DNA of 64,000 bases, taken from positions 62,001-126,000 of the forward strand of contig PLXQ01000054.1 in assembly GCA_003151475.1 (NCBI GenBank). Direction: 5' to 3'. This document shows, one piece after another, positions 43,163 through 51,654 of the stretch (position 1 is the first letter of the stretch; every line of letters begins with the position of its first letter). The position numbers and the translations under genes are program-made. This DNA comes from Acidimicrobiaceae bacterium (GTDB taxonomy: Bacteria > Actinomycetota > Acidimicrobiia > Acidimicrobiales > UBA8190). Below the pieces are notes generated by a model. It searched no databases. It had not been told where the DNA came from and was given only the letters and a program-made list of their open reading frames with translations.

Positions 43163-43923
43163 CCCTCCTGCTCGGTGGGCCGGATCAGCATCTCGTTCAC
43201 CGCCACACGGCGCGGTCGCGTCACGATATAGCCGATGGCGTCGGCGATGTCCTCGGCCTCCATCCGTTCCATGCCGGCGAACCGCGTCCTCATCGTCTCG
43301 AGCACCTCGGGACGGTTATGTGACGCCAATTCGGTGGACACGGCACCCGGTTCGACCAGCGACACCCGGACGTGGCGCTTGGTCACCTCCTGGCGCAGCG
43401 CCTCGCTGAAGGCGCCTACCCCGTGCTTGGTCAGGTTGTAGACGCCGCTGCCGCTGCGCGCCACCCGTCCGGCCACCGAGCTGATGTTCACCATGTCCGC
43501 CACCCGACGGGGGCTGTCCTCGGCGGCGCGCAGCAGGTGGGGCAGCGCGGCGTGGGCGCAGTAGAGCAGCCCGAGCACATTGATCTCCACCATCCGCTGC
43601 CATTCCGACACCGGTGCCCCCTCGACGGGGCCGAGCAGCATCACCCCGGCGTTGTTCACGAGCGTGTCGAGCCGGCCCAGCTCGGTCACCGTGCGCCCGA
43701 CGGCGTCGATCGCCTGGCCTTCGTCGGTGATGTCGGACTCGAGCACGAGCACGGTGCCGCCCTGCTTCCGGATCTCCCCGGCCAGTGTCTCCAGCCGGTC
43801 CCGCCGCCGGGCGGCGATGGCCACGGTCGCACCCTGGGCCGCCAACGTCACCGCCGTGGCGGCGCCGATACCGCTCGACGCCCCCGTCACGAGCGCCACT
43901 GTTCCATCGAGTCTTTCGGTCAT
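43159..43923 (-). CDS. Short-chain dehydrogenase/reductase
   Basis: A 254-residue classical SDR. The NAD(P)-binding [10 protein letters not shown] is at about residues 14-23, the NNAG motif is in [10 protein letters not shown], the catalytic Ser in [11 protein letters not shown], and the YxxxK in [19 protein letters not shown] after strand 2 suggests NADP preference. The substrate is unknown. The final residues beyond PGAVSTEL are typical. Its stop overlaps the catalase stop by four bases on the other strand. Confidence 0.92.
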   Translation of the reverse strand: MTERLDGTVALVTGASSGIGAATAVTLAAQGATVAIAARRRDRLETLAGEIRKQGGTVLVLESDITDEGQAIDAVGRTVTELGRLDTLVNNAGVMLLGPVEGAPVSEWQRMVEINVLGLLYCAHAALPHLLRAAEDSPRRVADMVNISSVAGRVARSGSGVYNLTKHGVGAFSEALRQEVTKRHVRVSLVEPGAVSTELASHNRPEVLETMRTRFAGMERMEAEDIADAIGYIVTRPRRVAVNEMLIRPTEQEG

Positions 43924-43933
43924 TTCCTTCTCC

Positions 43934-44776
43934 TTAGCTCAGGACTTCGCCGTTCACCATCAGGGGGATCAGAGGGACAGGAGCGGCATCGGCGCCGAAG
44001 TCGGGATCCACGCACACGATGTGCTCGCCCCCCGGCCATGAGAAATCACTGTGTCGCTTCCCGGCATCGGTGGCGCCCAGTGCGGTGGTCCGACGGGGCA
44101 GGCCCGGCGCCCACGTCCCGCTCGTCCAGCGCCGGGGACTGGCGTGCCCGTGGACCTGGCTGAACGGCAGCGGCTCCATGTCCCACGACAACAGCAGCTC
44201 GCGCGGCGACGCCCAGGCCACCCCGACGGGAAGGCGCGGCTTCACCCCGAGCATCTCCCCGGCGGCGAAGGCCCGGTCGGGGTCGGCCGCCATCTCCTTG
44301 TTCAAAGAGCGGGCCGCGTCGGCGGGATCTTCCGGCCTCCCGATCACCTCCCATTTGACGCGCGTCAGCCCGGCGTGGGTCACGAGCGTGGGTCCGTACT
44401 CCACCGTGTCGAGCGCCACGGCCATCCGGGCCCGGTCGGAGTCCACCCACCGCCGCAGTTCGGCCTGCACCTTCTTGGGCAGCGACTCGTGCCAGAAGTC
44501 GGGCCCCCCGAGGCCCTCCTGGGCCTCGTGGTTGCCGATCAGCTGGATCCACTGCTCCGGCGACCCCATCATCATCCGGTCGACGAGTGCCACCACCCCG
44601 GGGCTGTCGGGACCCTTGTGCACGAGATCACCGACCTGCACGACGACCAGATCGTCGGGCAGGCTGCCGTTCGTCGTGTCGGCCCCGAGCTCCTGCAGGC
44701 ACCGACGCAGCACCCACGCGTGCCCCCCGACATCGCCGAGCACGGCGATCCGGTGCGGTGGTTGGAGTGTCGCCAC
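43934..44776 (-). CDS. Metallophosphatase (calcineurin-like)
   Basis: About 280 residues from the GTG at 44776. The calcineurin-like motifs are in order: LGDVGGH (13-19), VVQVGDLVHKG (GD at 49-50), LIGNHEAQ (GNHE, 81-84), THAGL and VHGHAS. These bind two metals in phosphoprotein phosphatase-like folds. It could be a protein phosphatase or a hydrolase of dinucleoside polyphosphates. The frame is open for another 135 codons upstream, but those overlap the divergent serine hydrolase gene and are Arg/Pro-rich, so they are not used. It lies 10 bases from the preceding dehydrogenase gene. Confidence 0.85.
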   Translation of the reverse strand: MATLQPPHRIAVLGDVGGHAWVLRRCLQELGADTTNGSLPDDLVVVQVGDLVHKGPDSPGVVALVDRMMMGSPEQWIQLIGNHEAQEGLGGPDFWHESLPKKVQAELRRWVDSDRARMAVALDTVEYGPTLVTHAGLTRVKWEVIGRPEDPADAARSLNKEMAADPDRAFAAGEMLGVKPRLPVGVAWASPRELLLSWDMEPLPFSQVHGHASPRRWTSGTWAPGLPRRTTALGATDAGKRHSDFSWPGGEHIVCVDPDFGADAAPVPLIPLMVNGEVLS

Positions 44777-44817
44777 GCCCGAGAGCGTACGGCTCGCGCC
44801 CGTGCCAGGCTGAACCG

Positions 44818-45903
44818 GTGGCCCTCCGGGACGTCTTTTCCGCTCCTCTGGTGGCCCTTCCGGCGCAGCCTCCCGACGTGCCTTGGCCGACCAGGGCCTG
44901 GCCCGTCGGCTCGCCCGCAGGCGTCTCTCTCGATCCTCTCCTGGACGATGCCTTCGACGACACCGGACCGCTGTCGCGCACCTACGCCGTCGTCGTCGTC
45001 CACGGCGGCCGACTGGTGGCCGAGCGCTACGCCGGTCTCGACCCCCGCACCACGGACACGGTTCCGGCTCCGGTTCCGGTGGGTCCGGACACCACCCTTC
45101 ATTCGTGGTCGGTGGCCAAGTCGATCCTCCACGGCGTCGTCGGCATCCTGGTGGGCGATCGACGCCTCGATCCCGCGGCACCGGCTCCCGTGCCGCAGTG
45201 GGCCGACCGGACCGATCCCCGCCGGGCCATCACCCTCGAGCAGCTGCTCGAGATGCGCGACGGGCTCGACTTCGCCGAGGACTACGTCGAGCGCGGTGTC
45301 TCCGATGTCATGGAGATGCTCTGGGGCTCGGGCCGCGCCAACGTCGCCGCCTTCGCCGCGGCGCGGCCCTTGGCATCAGCGCCGGGGGAGTTCTTTCACT
45401 ACTCGAGCGGCACCACCAACATCGTCTCGGGCATCGTGGCCCGCGAGGTGGGGCCCGGTGAGCCTTACCGCCGCTTTCTCTCCGACCGTCTCTTCGGGCC
45501 CATCGGGGCCACCTCGGCTGTGGCCGATTTCGACGCGGCGGGAACCTGGGTGGCGTCGTCGACCCTCTACGCCACGGCGCGCGACTTCGCCCGCTTCGGC
45601 CTTCTTTACCTGCGCGACGGTGTCTGGGAGGGCCGGCGCCTTCTCCCCGAGCACTGGGTGGACCACGGTCGTCTTCCCCGGTCGGTCGATCCCGACGACG
45701 CCATGATCCACGGTGCCCACTGGTGGGTGGTCGGTGACGACCACGGCTCGTTCTGGGCCGCCGGCTACAGCGGCCAGTCGATCCTGCTCTGCCCCGCTCT
45801 CGACCTGATCGTCGTCAGGCTGGGCGACACCCCGACGGAGCGCTCGGCCGCCCTGACCCGCTGGAAAGCCGACGTGGTGGCGGCCTTCGCCGGGGCGGCC
45901 TGA
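44818..45903 (+). CDS. Serine hydrolase (beta-lactamase/class C fold)
   Basis: A 361-residue serine beta-lactamase-like hydrolase. The catalytic Ser-x-x-Lys is SVAK in LHSWSVAKSILH (S98, K101); the Tyr motif is YSSGTTN; the third element is the C-terminal strand around AGYSGQSILLCP. The central ITLEQLLEMRDGLDF and TARDFARFGLLYLRDGVW are typical of the penicillin-binding-protein-like hydrolases rather than of true lactamases. It has no clear signal peptide, so it is probably cytoplasmic and acts on small esters or amides. Start GTG 44818. Confidence 0.88.
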   Translation: MALRDVFSAPLVALPAQPPDVPWPTRAWPVGSPAGVSLDPLLDDAFDDTGPLSRTYAVVVVHGGRLVAERYAGLDPRTTDTVPAPVPVGPDTTLHSWSVAKSILHGVVGILVGDRRLDPAAPAPVPQWADRTDPRRAITLEQLLEMRDGLDFAEDYVERGVSDVMEMLWGSGRANVAAFAAARPLASAPGEFFHYSSGTTNIVSGIVAREVGPGEPYRRFLSDRLFGPIGATSAVADFDAAGTWVASSTLYATARDFARFGLLYLRDGVWEGRRLLPEHWVDHGRLPRSVDPDDAMIHGAHWWVVGDDHGSFWAAGYSGQSILLCPALDLIVVRLGDTPTERSAALTRWKADVVAAFAGAA

Positions 45904-45932
45904 GGCCGGGCTTAGGGGCGGACGCGGCTTCT

Positions 45933-45968
45933 GGGTTGCCGGGCTTCAGGGTTGCCGGGGCGTCAGGG
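45933..45968. repeat. Tandem 16-base repeat with CCCTGA at a stop codon
   Basis: The unit GGGTTGCCGGG-cttca at 45933-45948 recurs at 45949-45965 with small changes. Read leftward, CCCTGA at the exporter gene's stop (45963-45968) recurs 16 bases downstream, and a third diverged copy (CCCAGA) comes after another 16. The array lies between convergent genes, like the array at 25778-25830. Confidence 0.7.
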
Positions 45969-46808
45969 CAGAAGAAGGGTGGCCAGGCGGCGGGCGGTGA
46001 CGCCGAGCCCGACGACGCCCATGATGCCGAGGTACACGGCGTGGCCGAGGATGGACCACGAGAACAGTCCGGCGTCGAGCCCCCGGATCATGGCCACCCC
46101 CTGGTACAGAGGCGTGCACCGCACGACCACCTGCAGCCACGCCGGGTACACGGACAGCGGATAGAAGGTGGCCGAGAACAGAAAGAGCGGAATGATGGCG
46201 AGCGACACCTTGTCGAAGTCCTGCCAGCTGCGCATGTACGAGGTGGCTGCCATCCCCACCCCGGCGAAGGCAAAGGTCGTCAGGACGGCGGCGGGGAAGC
46301 ACAAGATGGCCCACGGGGTGAGCACGTATCCGAATCCCGCCATGGCCCCGAGGAAGGCGGCGGAGTAGATCGAGCCGCGCATGAGGGCCCAAGCCAGTTC
46401 CCCGAGAGCGATGTCGGTCGGCGCCAGCGGCGTCGACAGCATGGCGTCGTAGGTCTTGGCGATCCTCAGCTTGAAGAAGATGTTGAACGTCGAATCGAAC
46501 ACGGCGCCGTTCATGGCCGATGACGCCAGCAGTCCGGGTGCCACGTAGGCGGTGTAGGCCACCGTGTGTCCACCGAGGGGGAGGTGCCCCACGAGCTTGT
46601 TCAGTCCCACACCGATGGACAGCAGATAGAAGAAGGGCTCGAAGAAACCGGAGACGAAGAAGACCCAACCGCGCCGGTAGACGAGGATGTTCCTTTCCAC
46701 CACCTTCCGGGCCCGCCGACCGCTCAAAAACAGAGCCGGAGTGATCCGCAGCGGCAGAGCGGCCGAGCCGTTCTGCGGCAGAGCGGTCGAACCGCTCATC
46801 TGAGGCAC
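45963..46808 (-). CDS. ABC-2 type exporter permease (downstream)
   Basis: A 281-residue membrane protein with about six helices in the ABC-2 pattern: RRARKVVERNILVYRRGWVF (cytoplasmic lead), FFEPFFYLLSIGVGLNKLVG, YVAPGLLASSAMNGAVFDST, an amphipathic KTYDAMLSTPL segment, then IIPLFLFSATFYPLS and the terminal helices. It is adjacent to a second, similar permease and an ATPase in one leftward operon. With them it should form a heterodimeric exporter of a drug or lipid-like substrate. GTG at 46808 or ATG at 46799 may be the start. Confidence 0.87.
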   Translation of the reverse strand: MPQMSGSTALPQNGSAALPLRITPALFLSGRRARKVVERNILVYRRGWVFFVSGFFEPFFYLLSIGVGLNKLVGHLPLGGHTVAYTAYVAPGLLASSAMNGAVFDSTFNIFFKLRIAKTYDAMLSTPLAPTDIALGELAWALMRGSIYSAAFLGAMAGFGYVLTPWAILCFPAAVLTTFAFAGVGMAATSYMRSWQDFDKVSLAIIPLFLFSATFYPLSVYPAWLQVVVRCTPLYQGVAMIRGLDAGLFSWSILGHAVYLGIMGVVGLGVTARRLATLLLP

Positions 46809-46836
46809 CTCACCGGTCGTGCCTCACCCGTGGGCC

Positions 46837-47676
46837 TCACGTGACGAGCCGGCGACGGAAGCTCCGGCGGGCCAAGGCGAAGCCGAGCACGGTCAGGGCC
46901 ACCAGGTAGGTGCCGTGGGCGACGTCCGGTCCGGCGTCGAGATGGCCCAGGGTGAGAGCCCGGCACAGTGCCACCCCGTGGTAGAGCGGCGTGGCCTCGG
47001 CCACGATCTGGAGCCATCCCGCCAGCTGGGTGACGGGGAAGAACGTCCCGGAGAAGAGAAAAAGCGGGATCAGCCCGAAGCGGTACAGGGCGGAGAAACC
47101 GGCGTCGTTCATCTGGGTGGCGGCGAAGGCGGCGATGGGTGCGGCGAAGGCCATCCCCGTGAGCACGCCGGCGGGAATGGCCAGTAAGGCGAACGGGGAG
47201 TGCACGGTCCCGAAGAGCGCCATGATGGCCAGGTAGATGGCTGACACCGCCGTCAAGCGCAGCGCGATCCAGGCCAGGTGCCCGATGAGGACATCGACGA
47301 CGCCGAGCGGCGTGGCCAGCATGGCGAAGTACGTCCGCATCCATTTGATGGCACCCATGACCGGGTACATGGCCTCGTTGCCCCCGATCTGCATGGCGGT
47401 GGCCGCCATCAACCCGGGGGCGAGGAAGTCGATGTACTTCACGCCGTCGACGGTGTGGGCGTGATGGTTCACCAGGGATCCGAGTCCCACTCCAATGGCC
47501 GACAGGTAGAGCACCGGGTAGAGGAAGCTGGTGGTGATCGACCCCCGCCACGTCCGCTTGTACTGATACAGCCAGTAGCCGAGGGCACGGGCCCACGGTG
47601 GCGTCGCCATCCGTCGTCGGGTTCTCTGCGGCCCCGGGTCGGGAACCGGGGCCCGTGTGGCGGCAGGAACGGTCAT
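46837..47676 (-). CDS. ABC-2 type exporter permease (upstream)
   Basis: A 279-residue membrane protein of the same family as the downstream permease, with the order LGYWLYQYKRTWRGSITTSF, FLYPVLYLSAIGVGLGSLV, DFLAPGLMAATAMQIGGNEA, KWMRTYFAMLATPL and RFGLIPLFLFSGTFFP. The ATG at 47676 overlaps the ATPase stop (ATGA), so it is coupled to it. The 54-residue Pro/Arg-rich N-terminal segment is unusual but may be cytoplasmic. It pairs with the following permease to form the membrane part of the exporter. Confidence 0.88.
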   Translation of the reverse strand: MTVPAATRAPVPDPGPQRTRRRMATPPWARALGYWLYQYKRTWRGSITTSFLYPVLYLSAIGVGLGSLVNHHAHTVDGVKYIDFLAPGLMAATAMQIGGNEAMYPVMGAIKWMRTYFAMLATPLGVVDVLIGHLAWIALRLTAVSAIYLAIMALFGTVHSPFALLAIPAGVLTGMAFAAPIAAFAATQMNDAGFSALYRFGLIPLFLFSGTFFPVTQLAGWLQIVAEATPLYHGVALCRALTLGHLDAGPDVAHGTYLVALTVLGFALARRSFRRRLVT

Positions 47677-48644
47677 TCGACCAGGGACCGGCCGGTCAGC
47701 CGGAGAAAGACGTCTTCCAAGGTGGAGCGCCGCACGAGGGAACTGTCGGGGTGACATCCGAGCGAGTGGACCTCGGCCAGAGTGCCGTCGCCGTCATCGG
47801 TGTAGAGCAGAAGCCGGTCGGGGAGAATCTCCAACCTCCCGACCAAGCCGTCGAGCTTGGCCGCCATGGCTTCATTCTCCGTGGGGCTGAAGCGCAGCTC
47901 GACCACCTCGCGCGTCGAGTAGCGGGCGATGAGGGCGGCCGGGCTGTCCTCGGCCGCCACCTTGCCCCTGTCCATGACGGCCAGCCGGTCGCAGAGCTGT
48001 TCGGCTTCGTCCATGTAATGCGTGGTGATCACCAAGGTCACGCCCTGGAGCTTCAGCCGGTAGAGCCGGTCCCACAGCAGATGGCGCGCCTGCGGGTCCA
48101 GACCCGTTGTCGGCTCGTCGAGTATCAGCAGCTCGGGTTCGGACACGAGCGCCCGGGCGATGGTCAGCCGTCGCTTCATTCCTCCCGACAGCGGCTCGAC
48201 CTTGTCGTGGGCCCGGTCGGCCAACTGCGAGAACTCGAGCAGCGCCTCGGCCCGCTGCCGGATGACCCGACGGGGCAGGTCGAAGTAGCGGCCGTAGATC
48301 ATCAGGTTGTCGAGGACGGTCAGCTCGAGATCGAGCGTGTCCTCCTGCGGGACATGACCGATCCGGCTCCGGATCCGGGCCCCGTCGGTGGCCGGGTCCA
48401 TGCCGAGGACGCGCAACGTGCCCTCCGATACCGGAGACATGCAGGCGATCATCCGCATCGTCGAGGTCTTGCCCGCCCCGTTCGGACCAAGCAGCCCGTA
48501 TGACTCGCCCCGGGCGATCTCGAAGTCGATGTCGTCCACGGCCACGAAGTCCCCGAACCTCTTGACCAGCCCGTGGGCCGAGACCATGGGCTCCCCGTCA
48601 CGCAACGTGGACGTGACTCGAGAGAGCTCCTCGGAACCGGGCAT
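47673..48644 (-). CDS. ABC exporter ATP-binding protein (DrrA/ABC-2 type)
   Basis: A 323-residue ATPase. Walker A is GPNGAGKT, the Q-loop VPQEDTLDLEL, the signature LSGGMKRRL, Walker B LLILDEPTTG and the switch His ITTHYMDEA. The C-terminal 90 residues (ELRFSPTENEAM to LRLTGRSLVE) form the accessory domain of DrrA/CcmA-type exporters. It energises the two downstream permeases. The substrate is unknown; antibiotic and lipid exporters are the commonest relatives. First gene of a three-gene operon. Confidence 0.9.
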   Translation of the reverse strand: MPGSEELSRVTSTLRDGEPMVSAHGLVKRFGDFVAVDDIDFEIARGESYGLLGPNGAGKTSTMRMIACMSPVSEGTLRVLGMDPATDGARIRSRIGHVPQEDTLDLELTVLDNLMIYGRYFDLPRRVIRQRAEALLEFSQLADRAHDKVEPLSGGMKRRLTIARALVSEPELLILDEPTTGLDPQARHLLWDRLYRLKLQGVTLVITTHYMDEAEQLCDRLAVMDRGKVAAEDSPAALIARYSTREVVELRFSPTENEAMAAKLDGLVGRLEILPDRLLLYTDDGDGTLAEVHSLGCHPDSSLVRRSTLEDVFLRLTGRSLVE

Positions 48645-48653
48645 CGGGCCAAA

Positions 48654-49574
48654 CTACCCGTCCGTCCGCCGCCCTCCGAGCGAGTCCCGATAGGCCTGGC
48701 GGCGTTGTGCGGTCGGGGTCCGGCTGCAGTCGGCACAACGGACGGCGCCGGGCAGCCGGTCGATGAGGCAGCAACTCGTCCGCTCCCAGAACCAGCCGTG
48801 GCGACCGCCGTCGTCGATGACCCAGAACGAGCCCAGCCCCTGCAAATCGGGCGGGGCCAAGGCGAAGAAGCGTTCACCCAGTGACTCCACCCACGGACCC
48901 AGGCATCCCTCCATCGTCCGAAAGGCGGTGGCGGCGGAGGAGGCGACGTTGCCCCACAGAAGCCGTTCGCCGATGGGGACGCCGAGGCCCGTACGCACCG
49001 ACTCGACCAGGGCCCGCAGGTGCTGGTCGATGGCCCGGTCGAGGATGAAGCGAAGAGAAACAGCGAGACCTTCCGGATCGTGGCGGAGCGAGGCGGCGCC
49101 GTCTGTCTCGCTCCAGGGATCGAGAACCAGGACCGTCGGATCGAGAAAGGCCACGAGTGACGGCCAGCTCCCGTTCAGGCCGATGGCCATACCCGCCGCC
49201 GACGTGTCGGGCACGACGCCGGACGCGGTGAGGCAGGCGACCGCCAGTGTCAGTACCCGGTACGAATATCCCTGGACAAACACCGACGCCGCCACCACGG
49301 GGTCGTCTGTCGCCATCCCTGGTCCCGTCGACCGGATGACCGCTCCGAGCCACCGGGGATCGTCGATCAGGGACTGGCTAGTCATCCACTCCCGGTCGGC
49401 GGGGACGGGTCGATCGGAACCGGGTGCGGGGGCCCGGTCCCCCGGGAGATCGGGGTTGATCTGGGCCGAGAGGTAAGGCACAAGGCGGGTGACACGCTCG
49501 AGGGCACCGGCCAAGGCGTCCATCGCCTGCTCACCCACGACCATCTCCGGCATGGTCCATTTATACGGCCCCAT
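48654..49574 (-). CDS. FhuF-like ferric reductase (2Fe-2S)
   Basis: A 306-residue protein with the FhuF C-terminal signature: CC-x10-C-x2-C, here C268, C269, C280 and C283 (TSCCLIDRL, RCADC), which binds a [2Fe-2S] cluster in the siderophore-iron reductases. Conserved helices before it include LLWGNVASSAATAFRTMEG. Such proteins reduce ferric iron released from siderophores in the cytoplasm. It is transcribed toward the exporter operon (9 bases before the ATPase start), so the two may be co-transcribed. The start may be one of three in-frame ATGs; 49574 is the longest. Confidence 0.85.
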   Translation of the reverse strand: MGPYKWTMPEMVVGEQAMDALAGALERVTRLVPYLSAQINPDLPGDRAPAPGSDRPVPADREWMTSQSLIDDPRWLGAVIRSTGPGMATDDPVVAASVFVQGYSYRVLTLAVACLTASGVVPDTSAAGMAIGLNGSWPSLVAFLDPTVLVLDPWSETDGAASLRHDPEGLAVSLRFILDRAIDQHLRALVESVRTGLGVPIGERLLWGNVASSAATAFRTMEGCLGPWVESLGERFFALAPPDLQGLGSFWVIDDGGRHGWFWERTSCCLIDRLPGAVRCADCSRTPTAQRRQAYRDSLGGRRTDG

Positions 49575-49592
49575 TGCCGGGCGGGCCTACGG

Positions 49593-50030
49593 ATGGCGCG
49601 CGAGAGTGTGGCCATGGCCGAAGCTGAAGACTGGAATACGAAGATCATCGAAGAGTTCCGCGCCAACGGGGGCAAGGTCGGTGGCCAGTTCGAAGGGGCC
49701 CCGCTGCTTCTCCTCCACAGCACCGGGGCCAAGTCGGGCCAGGAGCGCGTGCACCCGATGATGTACCGCGAGGTGGGTGACGACATCGCCGTCTTCGCCT
49801 CGAAGGCGGGAGCGCCGACCAATCCGGACTGGTACCACAACCTCGTGGCCCACCCCCAGGCGAAGGCCGAGATCGGCACCGAGAGCGTGTCCGTGACCGC
49901 CCGCGAGGCCAAGGGCGAGGAGCAGACGAAGATCTGGGAGAATCAGAAAAAGGACTTCCCCGGCTTCGCCGACTACGAGAAGAGCACGACGCGTCAGATC
50001 CCCGTCGTGATCCTCGAGCGGACCGGCTGA
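49593..50030 (+). CDS. F420-dependent nitroreductase-like (Ddn/FDR-A) protein
   Basis: A 145-residue split-beta-barrel protein of the deazaflavin-dependent nitroreductase family: KIIEEFRANGGKVGGQF, LLLLHSTGAKSGQERVHPMM, VFASKAGAPTNPDWYHNLVA, and ARQ/TARQIPVVILERT-type ending. The aromatic PDWYHNL motif is characteristic of the F420-binding Ddn-type proteins of actinobacteria. It reduces or detoxifies organic molecules with F420H2; the substrate is not known. It is divergent from the FhuF-like gene, 18 bases away. ATG 49614 is an alternative start. Confidence 0.88.
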   Translation: MARESVAMAEAEDWNTKIIEEFRANGGKVGGQFEGAPLLLLHSTGAKSGQERVHPMMYREVGDDIAVFASKAGAPTNPDWYHNLVAHPQAKAEIGTESVSVTAREAKGEEQTKIWENQKKDFPGFADYEKSTTRQIPVVILERTG

Positions 50031-50057
50031 CGACGCACGCTTACCGGCGCGGCAGGA

Positions 50058-51578
50058 TCATCGTGGCTGCGTCAGGTCGGAAGAAACCGGATTGCGTTTC
50101 CCCGCAGGCGCCCTCAGGGCAATCACACCCAGCCAGCCGAGAAGGACTATTCCGGAGAACCACCAGAACGGTCCCGGCACCACCGTGCTTCCCGCCATCA
50201 TCGTCACCAGCACGAGGACACCGGCCCGCTCGGAGAGCCGACTCAGGCCCCCACAGGCAAGAAACACGATGGCCCATGCCAGATACCAAGGCTCAGGCTT
50301 CGGATTGGTCACTGCCAACGCCGCGAACGCCCAGCCGAGACCGACCGTCCACCGTGCCGCCGTCCGCGTCCCGATGACGAGGAAGATGGCCAGGATCAGC
50401 CCTCCTATTTCAATGGCGTCGACGGGGCCGCCCGTCTTGGCACCGAGGAAGCGGGCTCCGAGAGACCACGGCCCGGGCACCGATCCATAGGAGAGCGCCG
50501 GTCTCACCCATCCGAATCCGCCTCCCACCGTCAGCCCGCTCACGACGAACACGGCGACCACGGCGCCGGCGGCGGTCAGGAATCCCTTCGTCCGTTGGCG
50601 CCACTCGCTGTTCCATCCCCACCAAGCCACGGCCCCTACGGCGAGAAGCGCACTCGGTTTGACGGCGGCGCCGAGGGCACACAACACGATCCCCCAATAC
50701 CGATTCCCGCAGAGAGCAAGCGCAACCCCGCTCACCGTCAGCCCGAGCATGAGAGCGTCGTTGTGGATGCCACCGACGAGGATCAGGAGTACGGCCGGAT
50801 TGGCCGCACCGACGAGCGCCGCCACCGTGGCCTTTCCGCCCCGCTGTAAGACGATGCGGTGGATGCCCCACGCGCAAAGCGCGAGCCCAAGCACGGCGGT
50901 CACCCGCCAGCACTCCGCTGCCACCCACGGCCGACCACCGGAGATCCGGACGAACAAGGCCGAGAGATTGAGCGCGCCAGGTCCGTAGTACGACGGTCGG
51001 GACGCCCATTTGGCGTCGACGGCCAACGTCCACACTGAATGCCCGAGCAATGACGGCGGGCTGTATCCGCCCAACCCAGCCACCACCATCTTGCCCTGGG
51101 CGCCGGAGAGCCAGACATCCTGGCTGGCGAAGGGACTGGCCAACAGCATCGGCGCCACCCACGCTCCGACCATGCACCACAGCCGCGTCAGCCCGAGAGT
51201 CGGACGGGCGCGCACTCGACGCCACGCCGACGCCCACGCCCAGGCGAGAAGGCCGACCCCGACAACGATAAGCGCGGTGGTGAGCAGCCTGCCGGGGCCC
51301 AACCCCGGGGTCTGGTCGGCCAGCTGGGCCCATTCCGGCACCACCGGACCCTCCCAACCTGGCGCCGGACCCGATCCCGCCAGTGGCCACAGACCGGCGG
51401 CGTGGGGGCCGAAGGGGGAACCGGGAAGATTGCTTCCCAATGCCAGGACCATCGAACCGGTGACGCCCACCAGGACCGGCAGCGTCAGGGAGGCTCTGGG
51501 GACATCTACCGCACCGGAGTCAGGTGTGGCAGAGGTCAGCACCGGGTTCGCAGACATGTTGACAATATCGCCGCCCAT
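50058..51578 (-). CDS. Polytopic GT-C mannosyltransferase (MptA/MptB-like)
   Basis: About 506 residues, with 12 or more predicted helices. The first extracytoplasmic loop between helices 1 and 2 carries motifs of the alpha-1,6-mannopyranosyltransferase group (PFASQDVWLSGAQGKMVVAG, WASRPSYYGPGALNLSALF). GGIHNDALMLGL and KPSALLAVGAVAWWGW follow in later helices. Such enzymes use polyprenyl-phosphate mannose to extend lipoglycan outside the membrane. I chose ATG 51578, preceded by AAGGAG; a longer frame runs into the divergent neighbour. Substrate assignment is by family resemblance. Confidence 0.8.
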   Translation of the reverse strand: MGGDIVNMSANPVLTSATPDSGAVDVPRASLTLPVLVGVTGSMVLALGSNLPGSPFGPHAAGLWPLAGSGPAPGWEGPVVPEWAQLADQTPGLGPGRLLTTALIVVGVGLLAWAWASAWRRVRARPTLGLTRLWCMVGAWVAPMLLASPFASQDVWLSGAQGKMVVAGLGGYSPPSLLGHSVWTLAVDAKWASRPSYYGPGALNLSALFVRISGGRPWVAAECWRVTAVLGLALCAWGIHRIVLQRGGKATVAALVGAANPAVLLILVGGIHNDALMLGLTVSGVALALCGNRYWGIVLCALGAAVKPSALLAVGAVAWWGWNSEWRQRTKGFLTAAGAVVAVFVVSGLTVGGGFGWVRPALSYGSVPGPWSLGARFLGAKTGGPVDAIEIGGLILAIFLVIGTRTAARWTVGLGWAFAALAVTNPKPEPWYLAWAIVFLACGGLSRLSERAGVLVLVTMMAGSTVVPGPFWWFSGIVLLGWLGVIALRAPAGKRNPVSSDLTQPR

Positions 51579-51654
51579 CCACTCCTTCTTGACCTTTCTG
51601 TCGTCGCCGCTCCGATTGCCACGAGCGACAGGCACAGTGGCGATACGGTCTTTC

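Noticed and set aside
44777-45181. Upstream extension of the metallophosphatase
   Set aside because: Arg/Pro-rich, overlaps the divergent serine hydrolase, and precedes the natural family start.
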